A stretch of DNA of 64,000 bases from Hyphomicrobiales bacterium (lineage in GTDB: Bacteria; Pseudomonadota; Alphaproteobacteria; Rhizobiales; Rhizobiaceae), in assembly GCA_900468805.1 (NCBI GenBank), contig UEIF01000004.1, forward strand, positions 81,490-145,489, in the 5' to 3' direction. Position numbers and translations under genes: made by a program. The notes under the pieces are model-generated. The model made no database searches. It saw only the letters and a program-made list of their open reading frames with translations, and was not told the origin of the DNA. Below are positions 30,375 to 39,847 of the stretch, one piece after another. Within the stretch, counting starts at the first letter, position 1. Every line of letters begins with the position of its first letter.

Positions 30375-32177
30375 ATGCTCCGGATCGCCCTTCTCGCCGC
30401 TTTCATCCTTGTCGCCGGTGCCGTCGCCGCGGAGCCAGTGCATGGTATCGCCATGCACGGTGCGCCGGCGTTGCCTGCCGATTACAAGAACTTCCCTTAC
30501 GTCAATCCCGACGTGAAGAAGGGCGGGAAAATCACCTATGGCGTTGTCGGCACATTCGACAACCTGAATCCCTTCATCATCAAGAGCAACCGGACAACGG
30601 CGCGTGGCATGTGGGACCCGCAGTTCGGCAATCTTGTCTATGAGGCGCTGCTGCAACGCTCCAGTGACGAGCCTTTCACGCTTTACGGCCTGCTGGCGGA
30701 AACTGTGGAATGGGACGAGGATCGCACCTTTCTTCAGTTCAATCTTAATCCAAGGGCCAAATGGTCGGATGGACAGCCTGTGACGCCGGAGGATGTCATC
30801 TTCTCCTTCGAGCTGCTGCGCGACAAAGGTCGTCCGCCATTTTCCAGACGCCTCGATGTTGTTTCCAAGATGGAAAAGGTCGGCGAACACAGCGTGCGTT
30901 TCACCTTCAACGACAAGGCCGATCGCGAAACACCGCTGATCTTCGGTCTGTTTCCGGTCCTGCCGAAGCATGTGATCAATGCCGAAACATTCGATCGCAC
31001 GACCCTGACGCCGCCTGTTGGATCCGGCCCCTATAAAGTGAAAAGCCTCAAGCCCGGCGAGAGCATCACATACGAGCGCGACCCGAACTATTGGGGCAAG
31101 GATATTCCAGCCAAGGTCGGCATGGACAATTATGATCAGATCAGCGTGCAGTATTTCCTGCAGGATACGACACTGTTCGAGTCCTTCAAGAAAGGCGACA
31201 TCGACCTTTACCTTGACGGCAATCCCGGGCACTGGGCCAATGCCTACGATTTCCCGGCCGCTACGTCAGGCTCTGTCCTGAAGGATGTGTTCGAGCCAAA
31301 ACTGCCAAGCGGCATGCTGGGCTTCGTCTTCAATACGCGTCGGCCGATATTTGCTGACATCAAGGTGCGCGAGGGCCTGTCGCTGGTCTTCGACTTCGAA
31401 TGGGCCAACAAGAATCTCTATTCCGATGCCTACAAACGCACGCAGAGCTTCTGGCAAAACTCTGACCTCTCAAGCTTCGGCGTGCCGGCGGATGCCCGTG
31501 AACTGGCGCTGCTTGGACCGATCAAGGACCATATCGATCCCGCCATTCTCGACGGCAGTTACAAGCTGCCGGTGACCGACGGCTCAGGACGCGACCGCAA
31601 GGTGCTGAAACAGGCGGTCGATATCCTCAAGGAAGCGGGATATACGATCAAGAACGGCAAGATGGTCGATGCAAGCGGCAAGCCTCTTGCCTTCGAGATC
31701 ATGACGCAGAATCCCGACCAGGAAAAACTTGCTGTCGCCTATCAGCGCTCGCTGCAGACGATCGGCGTTGCAGCCTCGATCCGGACCGTTGACGATTCGC
31801 AGTATCAGAGCCGGACGAACACGTTCGACTACGACGTGATCATGAAGAGCTATACCTCGTCACTGTCGCCCGGCAACGAGCAGCTCGGCCGCTGGTCTTC
31901 GGCTGCACGTACGCGTGAAGGCACGGACAGCTTCGCCGGGGCCAACGATCCCAATCTCGATACGCTGATCGACCATCTCTTGCGGGCACGCTCTGCCGAG
32001 GATTTCACCGCATCCGTGCGCTCCTACGACCGGCTGCTGCTCTCCAACCATTATGTGCTGCCCCTATACCACGTCGACCAGCAATGGGTGGCGCGCAACA
32101 AGCGCATCGGCCATCCCGACACCGTCCCGCTCTACGGCTATCAGCTGCAGACCTGGTGGGATACGAGCGCGCAGTAA
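30375..32177 (+). CDS. Family 5 extracellular solute-binding protein (peptide type)
   Basis: 600 aa. Signal peptide MLRIALLAAFILVAGAVAA, then a family 5 SBP: FPYVNPDVKKGGKITYGVVG, FNLNPRAKWSDGQPVTPEDV and VGSGPYKVKSLKPGESITYERDPNYWGKD. The N-terminal HGIAMHGAPALPADY start resembles YejA-like microcin/peptide binders. The ribosome site is AAGGAA. No permease or ATPase genes are adjacent, so it must use a transporter encoded elsewhere. The longer frame from 30297 covers non-coding leader. Confidence 0.88.
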   Translation: MLRIALLAAFILVAGAVAAEPVHGIAMHGAPALPADYKNFPYVNPDVKKGGKITYGVVGTFDNLNPFIIKSNRTTARGMWDPQFGNLVYEALLQRSSDEPFTLYGLLAETVEWDEDRTFLQFNLNPRAKWSDGQPVTPEDVIFSFELLRDKGRPPFSRRLDVVSKMEKVGEHSVRFTFNDKADRETPLIFGLFPVLPKHVINAETFDRTTLTPPVGSGPYKVKSLKPGESITYERDPNYWGKDIPAKVGMDNYDQISVQYFLQDTTLFESFKKGDIDLYLDGNPGHWANAYDFPAATSGSVLKDVFEPKLPSGMLGFVFNTRRPIFADIKVREGLSLVFDFEWANKNLYSDAYKRTQSFWQNSDLSSFGVPADARELALLGPIKDHIDPAILDGSYKLPVTDGSGRDRKVLKQAVDILKEAGYTIKNGKMVDASGKPLAFEIMTQNPDQEKLAVAYQRSLQTIGVAASIRTVDDSQYQSRTNTFDYDVIMKSYTSSLSPGNEQLGRWSSAARTREGTDSFAGANDPNLDTLIDHLLRARSAEDFTASVRSYDRLLLSNHYVLPLYHVDQQWVARNKRIGHPDTVPLYGYQLQTWWDTSAQ

Positions 32178-32303
32178 TCACATCATCAGGCGCACCGTTC
32201 TATTTCCTTTCTCTTGCCTCGGCCTTCCTCTAAAGATCGTCGAAAACATCTTCTATGCGATCGAGCCAACCGTCATTGAGGGATGGCAGAACAAGGAATC
32301 ACA

Positions 32304-32975
32304 ATGGAACGCATCACCATCGACGTTGTCTCCGATGTCGTCTGCCCCTGGTGCTATCTCGGCAAGGCGCGGTTGGAGCTGGCGATCGCCGAGGTGCAGG
32401 ATGAAATCGGCGTTGACATCAACTGGCGCCCTTACCGCCTCAACCCGGATTATCCGCCCGAAGGCGTCGACCAGAAGAAGATGCTGGAGCAGAAACTCGG
32501 TGGCGCCGAACGCGTGGCTGAGGCGCACAAGATGCTGACCGGCTATGGCCGCGACGTCGGCATCAACTTCAATTTCGAGGCCATCAAGATCGGACCGAAC
32601 ACGCTCGACGCGCACCGGCTGATCCACTGGGCTGGTGTCGAGGACCGGCAGAAGCAGGAGGCAGTTGTCTCGGCGCTCTTCAAGGCCAATTTCGAGGAAG
32701 GCCGCAATGTCGGCGATCACGAAGTGCTGCTCGATATTGCCGAGAAGGCAGGCCTGCAGCGTTCCGTCATTGCCGCCCTGTTCGCTTCGGACGCCGACGG
32801 CAGCGTCATCCTCTCGGAAATCGACGCAGCGCAGCGCATGGGCGTCAACGGCGTGCCGTTCTTCATCTTCGACCAGCAGTACGCCGTCAGCGGTGCGCAG
32901 ACGCCGGATGTGCTGGCAGGCGCTCTAAGGGAAATTGCCGCAGCAAAGGCCGAAGCACGCGCCGGGATGAACTGA
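32304..32975 (+). CDS. DsbA/FrnE-family thiol oxidoreductase
   Basis: 223 aa, no signal peptide, so cytoplasmic. The active site CPWC is at residues 14-17 of a thioredoxin-like fold with an inserted helical domain (GVEDRQKQEAVVSALFKANFEEG), and the cis-Pro loop is VNGVPFFIFDQQYAVSGAQ. FrnE-type members act in polyketide or redox-stress metabolism; the role here is unknown. The ribosome site is AAGGAA 6 nt before the ATG; the frame extends seven codons to another ATG at 32283. Confidence 0.88.
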   Translation: MERITIDVVSDVVCPWCYLGKARLELAIAEVQDEIGVDINWRPYRLNPDYPPEGVDQKKMLEQKLGGAERVAEAHKMLTGYGRDVGINFNFEAIKIGPNTLDAHRLIHWAGVEDRQKQEAVVSALFKANFEEGRNVGDHEVLLDIAEKAGLQRSVIAALFASDADGSVILSEIDAAQRMGVNGVPFFIFDQQYAVSGAQTPDVLAGALREIAAAKAEARAGMN

Positions 32976-33007
32976 CGCCGCCTGCCATCAGAACCATGCC
33001 TTCAGTC

Positions 33008-33045
33008 GGGCAGTCCGGTTTTCGCCGGGCTGCCCTTAGTTTTTC
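33008..33045 (+). terminator. Rho-independent terminator of the FrnE-type gene
   Basis: An 11-bp stem (33008-33018 GGGCAGTCCGG, 33025-33035 CCGGGCTGCCC, one G-T pair) is followed by TTAGTTTTT. The T-run overlaps the last codons of mfd on the other strand. Confidence 0.85.
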
Positions 33046-36000
33046 GCGAGTTCCGCAAGCTGCGTCATGATGACGGCTGCACCTTGCAGGCGCTTTTCCG
33101 GGGTCGGCAGGTCGCGTGTCAGGAATAGGCTGTGGTCGGGGCGGATCTTCGCCATCGCGCCCTGCTTGCCGATATAACCGACGAGATTGGCCGGGTTCGG
33201 GAATTCCTTGTTGCGGAACTGCACGACGACGCCCTTTGGGCCGGCATCGAGCTTCTCGACATTGGCGGTACGGCAGAGCGACTTGATATAGACGATCTTC
33301 AGCAGGTGCTGGACCTCCACCGGCATTGGGCCGAAGCGGTCGATCATCTCGGCACCGAAGCCATCGATTTCCTTGAGCTCGGTCACTTCCCCGAGGCGGC
33401 GGTAGAGCGCCATGCGCAGGTGCAGGTCTGGCACATAACCTTCCGGGATCATGACGGTCGTTCCGACGGATATCTGCGGCGACCAGCCGGTATCCTGGAT
33501 CTCGTCGACCCCCTTCACCTCGGCGACAGCCTCTTCCAGCATCTGCTGATACAGCTCGAAGCCGACTTCCTTGATGTGGCCGGACTGTTCCTCGCCGAGC
33601 AGGTTGCCGGCACCGCGGATATCGAGGTCGTGGCTTGCGAGCTGGAAGCCGGCGCCGAGCGTATCCAGCGACTGCAATACCTTGAGGCGGCGCTCGGCGG
33701 TCGCCGTCAGCACCTTGTTGACCGGCAGCGTGAAGAGCGCGAAGGCGCGTACCTTCGAGCGACCGACACGACCGCGCAGCTGGTAGAGCTGGGCGAGGCC
33801 GAACATATCGGCGCGATGGACGATCAGCGTGTTGGCGGTCGGCACATCGAGACCGGATTCGACGATGGTGGTCGAGAGCAGCACATCGTAACGGCCCTCG
33901 TAGAAGGCATTCATGATGTCTTCCAGTTCGCCGGCCGGCATCTGGCCATGGGCGACAGCGACCTTCAGTTCCGGCACGTCGGACTGCAGGAAGGCGTGGA
34001 TATCTTCGAGATCGGCAAGGCGCGGGCAGACATAGAAGCTCTGGCCGCCGCGATAGTGCTCGCGCATCAGCGTCTCGCGGATGACGAGGCTATCGAAGGG
34101 CGAAATGAAGGTGCGCACCGCCATGCGGTCGACCGGCGGCGTGGTGATGAGCGAGAGTTCGCGCACCCCGGTCATGGCAAGCTGCAGCGTGCGCGGGATC
34201 GGCGTTGCAGAGAGCGTCAGCACATGCACGTCGCTCTTCAGCTCCTTCAGGCGCTCCTTGTGCTTGACGCCGAAATGCTGCTCTTCGTCTATGATCAGCA
34301 GGCCGAGATTGGCGAAGTTGATGCCAGCGCCGAGCAGCGCGTGGGTGCCGACGACGATGTCCGTCTTGCCGTCGGCCACTTCCTTCTTCGTGAGCGCCAG
34401 TTCTTTGGCGCCGACGAGGCGCGAGGCCTGCTGGATGCGGATCGGCAGACCACGGAAGCGCTCGGAGAAAGTCTTGAAATGCTGGCGGGAGAGCAGCGTG
34501 GTCGGCACGACGACGGCGACCTGCGCGCCGTTCATGGCAGCAACGAAGGCAGCACGCAGTGCAACCTCGGTCTTGCCGAAGCCGACGTCGCCACAGACGA
34601 GGCGGTCCATCGGACGACCGGCGCCGAGATCGCCGCGCACGGCTTCGATGGCGTTTTCCTGATCTTCGGTTTCGTCATAGGGGAAACGGGCGGCGAACTC
34701 GTCATAGAGCCCTTCCGGCGTCGTCAGAACCGGTGCATGGCGCGTCAGGCGCTCGGCGGCGATGCGGATCAGCGCATCGGCCATATCCAGCAGCCGTTTC
34801 TTGAGCTTGGCCTTGCGCATCTGCCATGCGCCACCGCCGAGCTTGTCGAGCTGCACTTCCGTGCCCTCGCCGCCGAACCGCGACAGGAGATCGATGTTTT
34901 CGACCGGCAGGAAGAGTTTTGCGTCGTCGGCATATTGCAGCTCGAGGCAGGCATGCGGCGCACCGGCCGCCTCGATGGTGCGAAGGCCGACGAAACGGCC
35001 AATGCCGTGTTCGGCGTGGACGACGATCGAACCTTCGTCGAGGCCGGCGACTTCGGAGATGAAATCTGCCGCGCGTTTCCGGCGGCGGGAGCGACGAACC
35101 ATGCGGTCGCCGAGAATATCCTGTTCGCCGATGACGATGAGATCGCCAGACTCGAAACCGGATTCGAGGCTGAATACAGCCGCTGCCGCCTCACCCTTTG
35201 CCAGGCCGCCGAGATCCTTCAGCGCGGTGATCGGCTTGACCCGCTCAAGACCGTGTTCGTTCAGCACCTGTAGCAGGCGCTCGAGCGAACCCTCGGTCCA
35301 GGCGGTAATGACGACCTTTGCGCCGCCGGCGCGCTTGTCGGCAATATGTTTGACAACGACGTCGAAGACGTTGACGCGTTCGGCATCGCCGCCGCCTTCG
35401 GCATTGGAGCGAGCCCAGCGCGGCCCCTGACGCGCATCGAGATTGACGACGCGGCGTGCCTCGCCCTCATGCTCGTTGAAAGGCGACACCCTGATAGCGT
35501 TGATCGCATCAAGCGTGTGCGCGAAGATCTTGCTGTCGAGATAGAGCTGGCCGGGGGAGACCGGCTTATAGGGCGTGCCCTGCGCCATCGGGCCCTTGGC
35601 CGGCTGGCCGGAATTTAGGCGTGCATCATAATAATCGTAGACGAGTTTGGAGCGCTCTTCGGCCGCTTCACGCACCGTGTGATCGGTGACGATGCGGAAG
35701 CCGGAGAGGTAATCAAACACCGTATCCAGCTTCTCGTAGAAAAGCGGCAGCCAGTGTTCCATGCCTGGATAGCGGCGACCTTCGGAAACGGCGAGGTAGA
35801 GCGCATCGTCGCGGGTGGCGGCGCCAAAGGTGGAGAGGTAGTTCTTGCGGAAACGGCTGATCGTATCCGGCGTCAGCGTCACTTCGCTCATCGGATTGAG
35901 ATCAAGGGAACGCACCTGGCCGATCGTGCGCTGGCTTGCCGGATCGAAACTGCGGATCGATTCCAGCGTATCGCCGAAGAAATCCAAGCGGACCGGTTCT

Positions 36001-36542
36001 TCCGAGCCCGGTACGAAGACATCGAGAATGCCGCCGCGCACGGCATATTCGCCGACCTCGCGCACGGTTGCTACGCGTTCGAAGCCGTTGCGCTCCAGCC
36101 GGCTGGCGATATCCTCCATGCGCACCTGATTGCCGGGGCGCGCCGAGAAGGTCAGGCTTTCGATGATATCTTGCGGCGCCACCTTCTGCAGCATGGCATT
36201 GGCCGTCACCAGCACGATTGCCGCATGCGGCTTCTTGCGGTGCGCGATCAGGCCGGAAAGTGCCGCGAGACGGCGTGCTGAGGTATCGGCGCTCGGCGAG
36301 ACGCGGTCATAGGGAAGACAGTCCCAAGCAGGCAGCGTCAGAACCGGGATATCGGGAGCGACGAAGCCCAGCATCTGTTCCAGATCGGCCATGCGGTGAC
36401 CGTCCGACAGCACACAGGCGACGGGTTCGCCGCCGCGGGCGAGCTCGGCAAGCAGCAGCGGCTCCATGCCCGCAGGCACGTTGCCGATCGTCAGCGGCTC
36501 GGCGGCGGCTGCGAGCTTCCTGGCATCAAAACCTGGGATCAT
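33036..36542 (-). CDS. mfd: Transcription-repair coupling factor
   Basis: Removes RNA polymerase stalled at lesions and recruits UvrA. 1168 aa, full length. Order: UvrB-like damage modules (residues 1-330), RNA polymerase-interacting domain (about 480-560, EHGIGRFVGLRTIEAAG), RecG-like motor with Walker A VCGDVGFGKTEVALR, DEEQHFGVKHK box and TLSATPIPRT, then the C-terminal TRCF domain with EEQSGHIKEVGFELY. The ATG overlaps the sdhE stop by 4 bp, so sdhE-mfd is one transcript. Its UvrA partner is encoded at 20943. Confidence 0.97.
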   Translation of the reverse strand: MIPGFDARKLAAAAEPLTIGNVPAGMEPLLLAELARGGEPVACVLSDGHRMADLEQMLGFVAPDIPVLTLPAWDCLPYDRVSPSADTSARRLAALSGLIAHRKKPHAAIVLVTANAMLQKVAPQDIIESLTFSARPGNQVRMEDIASRLERNGFERVATVREVGEYAVRGGILDVFVPGSEEPVRLDFFGDTLESIRSFDPASQRTIGQVRSLDLNPMSEVTLTPDTISRFRKNYLSTFGAATRDDALYLAVSEGRRYPGMEHWLPLFYEKLDTVFDYLSGFRIVTDHTVREAAEERSKLVYDYYDARLNSGQPAKGPMAQGTPYKPVSPGQLYLDSKIFAHTLDAINAIRVSPFNEHEGEARRVVNLDARQGPRWARSNAEGGGDAERVNVFDVVVKHIADKRAGGAKVVITAWTEGSLERLLQVLNEHGLERVKPITALKDLGGLAKGEAAAAVFSLESGFESGDLIVIGEQDILGDRMVRRSRRRKRAADFISEVAGLDEGSIVVHAEHGIGRFVGLRTIEAAGAPHACLELQYADDAKLFLPVENIDLLSRFGGEGTEVQLDKLGGGAWQMRKAKLKKRLLDMADALIRIAAERLTRHAPVLTTPEGLYDEFAARFPYDETEDQENAIEAVRGDLGAGRPMDRLVCGDVGFGKTEVALRAAFVAAMNGAQVAVVVPTTLLSRQHFKTFSERFRGLPIRIQQASRLVGAKELALTKKEVADGKTDIVVGTHALLGAGINFANLGLLIIDEEQHFGVKHKERLKELKSDVHVLTLSATPIPRTLQLAMTGVRELSLITTPPVDRMAVRTFISPFDSLVIRETLMREHYRGGQSFYVCPRLADLEDIHAFLQSDVPELKVAVAHGQMPAGELEDIMNAFYEGRYDVLLSTTIVESGLDVPTANTLIVHRADMFGLAQLYQLRGRVGRSKVRAFALFTLPVNKVLTATAERRLKVLQSLDTLGAGFQLASHDLDIRGAGNLLGEEQSGHIKEVGFELYQQMLEEAVAEVKGVDEIQDTGWSPQISVGTTVMIPEGYVPDLHLRMALYRRLGEVTELKEIDGFGAEMIDRFGPMPVEVQHLLKIVYIKSLCRTANVEKLDAGPKGVVVQFRNKEFPNPANLVGYIGKQGAMAKIRPDHSLFLTRDLPTPEKRLQGAAVIMTQLAELAKN

Positions 36543-36841
36543 TCCGGCTTCCTGGGGGTCTCGAAATCGGGTTTGTAGGCGGCAATGCGGGCAAACATGG
36601 GCGTCTGTAAATGCTCTGGCGTCGGCCAGGTTCCCATGATCCAGCGCACGAGGTCGTTGTCTTCTTCGGCCATGATCGTCTCGAACTCGTCGAGCTCGGC
36701 TTCGCTCATGGTGGGAAGTTCATTTTCGGCGAATTGGCCGAAGACAAGGTCCATCTCTCTGATGCCGCGATGCCAGCAGCGGAACAGAATCCGGCGGCGT
36801 CGGGGATCGAGACCGGCGCTCGTGAGCGTTACTCCTGTCAT
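36539..36841 (-). CDS. sdhE: FAD assembly factor SdhE (DUF339)
   Basis: Helps attach FAD covalently to the SdhA flavoprotein subunit. 100 aa. Key RGxxE pattern is in CWHRGIREMDLVFGQF, and EFETIMAEEDNDLVRWIMG follows, as in the family. The stop overlaps the mfd start (4 bp). Divergent from recG by 94 bp. No sdh genes nearby. Confidence 0.92.
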   Translation of the reverse strand: MTGVTLTSAGLDPRRRRILFRCWHRGIREMDLVFGQFAENELPTMSEAELDEFETIMAEEDNDLVRWIMGTWPTPEHLQTPMFARIAAYKPDFETPRKPE

Positions 36842-36935
36842 GGCATCACCTTCCTTGTTGATGCGCCTCTATAGACCCTCGAAAGCGGCTTGTCAGCCTT
36901 GCCAAGGCCCTATTGTTCATCGCATTTTGACGCCC

Positions 36936-39041
36936 ATGCGCCCCGCCATTCTCGACCCGCTGTTTTCTCCCGTTTCGGGCCTTCCGGGCGTCGGCCCGAA
37001 GATCTCGGAGCTTTTCGTCAAGCTGCTCGGACGCGAGACACCGGACGATTGCCGGGTCATCGACCTGCTGTTCCACGCGCCCCATTCACTGATCGACCGG
37101 CGCAACCAGCCGGGGATCGCGCGCGCGCCACAAGGAGCGATCGTGACGATCACGGCGCGTGTCGACCGGCATCAGGCGCCGCCGCGCGGCAATCGCAACG
37201 TTCCCTACCGGGTCTTCCTGCATGACGAGACCGGCGAGCTGACGCTCGTCTTCTTCCGTGGTCAGGCGGCGTGGCTGGAAAAGCAACTGCCGATCGACGA
37301 GGAAGTGACCGTCAGCGGCAAGGTCGACTGGTTCAACGGCCGCGCTTCGATGGTGCATCCGGACTATATCGTCAAGGCAAGCGACGCCGAGAACCTGCCG
37401 CTGGTCGAACCGATCTATCCGCTGACGGCGGGGCTTTCTCCGAAGACCCTGCGCAAGATCATCGAGGCGGCATTGCCGCGCATGCCGGAGCTGCCGGAAT
37501 GGATCGATCTTGCGTTAGCCCAAAAGCAGGGCCTGCCATCCATCCGCGACAGCTTCCATATGCTGCACGAGCCGCGGGATACGTCTGATATAGATCCGCA
37601 GACCCCTGCCCGCCGCAGGCTTGCCTATGACGAGTTCCTCGCCGGCCAGCTGTCATTGGCGCTTGTGCGCCAGAGGCTGCGCAAGGTCGCCGGGCAGCCG
37701 GTCCATGCAACCGGAGACATCAGCAGCAAGATACTGCAGAGCTTGCCCTTTTCGCCGACGCGCAGCCAGACCGAAGCCGTTGCCGACGTCCTGAAGGATA
37801 TGGCCGGCGAAGAGCGCATGCTGCGGCTGCTGCAGGGCGATGTCGGCTCCGGCAAGACGCTGGTGGCGCTGATGTCGATGGCGGCGGTGATCGAAAGTGG
37901 CGGACAGGCCGTGCTGATGGCGCCAACCGAAATTCTTGCTCGCCAGCATCATGCGACGATTTCGAAATTCGCGGCCGCAGCCGGTCTCGGCGTCGAAGTG
38001 CTGACCGGTCGTACAAAGGGCCGCGAGCGCGAGGATATTCTCGATCGCATTGCGTCCGGCGAAGCGCAGATCATTATCGGCACGCATGCGCTCTTCCAGG
38101 ACAGCGTCAACTACAAGAACCTGATGCTGGCTGTCGTAGACGAGCAGCACCGTTTCGGCGTGCACCAGCGGCTGAGGCTGACGGCAAAGGGCATCTCACC
38201 GCATATGCTGGTTATGACGGCAACGCCGATCCCGCGCACATTGGTGCTGGCAGCCTTCGGCGACATGGACGTTTCGAAACTCACCGAGAAACCAGCCGGG
38301 CGAAAGCCTATCACCACTATCACGGTGCCGACCGAGCGGACCGGAGAGATTGTCGGCAGGCTGAAGAGCGCATTGTCGGAGGGCAAGAAGGCCTATTGGA
38401 TCTGCCCGCTGGTCGAGGAATCCGAAGAAGTCGATCTGATGTCGGTGGAGGAGCGGCACGCGACGCTCGTCTCGGCGCTCGGCCCGGGTATCGGCCTCAT
38501 TCACGGACGCATGAGCGGGCCTGAGAAGGATGCCATCATGCTCGCCTTCAAGAGTGGCGAATTGCGGCTGCTGGTGGCCACGACCGTCGTCGAAGTCGGC
38601 GTCGACGTGCCGGATGCAACGATCATGGTGATCGAACATGCCGAGCGCTTCGGGCTGGCGCAGCTGCACCAGCTTCGCGGCCGTGTCGGGCGTGGTGACG
38701 AGGCGTCCACCTGCATCCTGCTCTACAAAGGGCCGCTCGGCGAGACGGGTCACTCGCGGCTTTCCATCATGCGCGATACGGAAGACGGTTTCCGGATTGC
38801 CGAAGAAGATTTGAAACTGCGCGGCGAAGGCGAAATTCTCGGGACGCGACAGTCAGGCACGCCTGGGTTCCGTATCGCCAGTATCGAGGCACATGCCGAT
38901 TTGCTGGAAATCGCCCGTAAGGATGCGGCCTATCTGATCGAGCGCGATCCGGACCTGACGAGCGAGCGTGGCGAGGCCGTGCGTACGTTGCTCTACCTCT
39001 TCCGCCGCGACGAAGCGATACGGTTCCTCAGGGCCGGTTAG
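36936..39041 (+). CDS. recG: ATP-dependent DNA helicase RecG
   Basis: Remodels stalled replication forks and branch-migrates junctions. 701 aa from MRPAILDPLFSPVSGLPGVG; the longer frame from 36585 is antisense to sdhE and rejected. An N-terminal wedge OB domain (about residues 60-170) precedes the motor: Walker A GDVGSGKTLVALMSM, VVDEQHRFGVHQR and MTATPIPRTL, then QLRGRVGRGDEASTC. The C-terminus overlaps the convergent DUF502 gene by 4 bp. Confidence 0.97.
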   Translation: MRPAILDPLFSPVSGLPGVGPKISELFVKLLGRETPDDCRVIDLLFHAPHSLIDRRNQPGIARAPQGAIVTITARVDRHQAPPRGNRNVPYRVFLHDETGELTLVFFRGQAAWLEKQLPIDEEVTVSGKVDWFNGRASMVHPDYIVKASDAENLPLVEPIYPLTAGLSPKTLRKIIEAALPRMPELPEWIDLALAQKQGLPSIRDSFHMLHEPRDTSDIDPQTPARRRLAYDEFLAGQLSLALVRQRLRKVAGQPVHATGDISSKILQSLPFSPTRSQTEAVADVLKDMAGEERMLRLLQGDVGSGKTLVALMSMAAVIESGGQAVLMAPTEILARQHHATISKFAAAAGLGVEVLTGRTKGREREDILDRIASGEAQIIIGTHALFQDSVNYKNLMLAVVDEQHRFGVHQRLRLTAKGISPHMLVMTATPIPRTLVLAAFGDMDVSKLTEKPAGRKPITTITVPTERTGEIVGRLKSALSEGKKAYWICPLVEESEEVDLMSVEERHATLVSALGPGIGLIHGRMSGPEKDAIMLAFKSGELRLLVATTVVEVGVDVPDATIMVIEHAERFGLAQLHQLRGRVGRGDEASTCILLYKGPLGETGHSRLSIMRDTEDGFRIAEEDLKLRGEGEILGTRQSGTPGFRIASIEAHADLLEIARKDAAYLIERDPDLTSERGEAVRTLLYLFRRDEAIRFLRAG

Positions 39042-39724
39042 TCAACCTTGGAAAGCACCATCGGCTTGGGTCGCACGACCGGAAGATGTTCCGGGGCGAC
39101 GAGGCCGCCTGATATCAGGAACTTGGCCGCATCCTCCGGGCTCATGTCGAGCATGACGATCTTCTCGCGCGGCACGAAGATGAGGAAACCTGCCGTCGGC
39201 ACGGGTGTAGGCGGCAAAAAGACGGTGACCATATCCTGCCCCATCGCATTGAATTTCGAAGCGATTTCGCCCTTGGCATCGGTAGCGATAAAGATAAGCG
39301 CCCAGAGACCTGGCCCCGGATATTCGATGAGGCCGACCTTCTTGAAGGAATTCGACTGCTCCTTCAGCACCGTCTCGAAGATTTGCTTCACGCTTCTGTA
39401 GACAGTGCGGACCAGCGGCATGCGTTGGACGACGGATTCGCCGAAACGAACGATGCTCTGGCCGATGAGGTTTTTGCCGAGGAAGCCGACGATGGTGATC
39501 AGGATCACCGCAGTCAGCAGGCCGAAACCGGGAATGGCGAAGTTCAGATAGCTCTCGGGATTCCAGCGCGCTGGAATATAGGGCCGCACCCAGCTGTCCG
39601 ACCAATGGATGAAGGTCCAGGTCAACCAGATGGTGATTGCGATCGGTGCGCAGATGATCAGGCCGGCGAGAAAATTATTCCTCAGCCGCATTGCGACCGG
39701 CACTCGGGGAGCCTTCTCGGTCAT
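39038..39724 (-). CDS. DUF502 membrane protein
   Basis: 228 aa. Two N-terminal membrane helices (residues 18-42 and 65-90), then a conserved cytoplasmic or periplasmic domain with ESVVQRMPLVRTVYRSVKQI and KKVGLIEYPGPGLWALIFIA. Function unknown across bacteria; plant relatives are the COV proteins of vascular patterning. Its last bases overlap the recG stop. Confidence 0.88.
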   Translation of the reverse strand: MTEKAPRVPVAMRLRNNFLAGLIICAPIAITIWLTWTFIHWSDSWVRPYIPARWNPESYLNFAIPGFGLLTAVILITIVGFLGKNLIGQSIVRFGESVVQRMPLVRTVYRSVKQIFETVLKEQSNSFKKVGLIEYPGPGLWALIFIATDAKGEIASKFNAMGQDMVTVFLPPTPVPTAGFLIFVPREKIVMLDMSPEDAAKFLISGGLVAPEHLPVVRPKPMVLSKVD

Positions 39725-39847
39725 CTTTTTTGATGAACTCCGTTTCAGTCTTCAGACAGGCCGGGTCACCGGCCTTCCCCCTGTGTCCGCAGGCACAAAA
39801 CTGCCAGAATTCGCCTTTTCGCACAACAGGTTTCAGCCCCTCGGGAC

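Noticed and set aside
33132..35273. 713-codon plus-strand open frame
   Set aside because: Antisense to mfd; arises from third-codon GC bias, no recognisable domain.
39758..39775. AGGCCGG/CCGGCCT hairpin after glmS as a terminator
   Set aside because: No T-run on the minus strand and 73 bp from the glmS stop; left as an unassigned hairpin.
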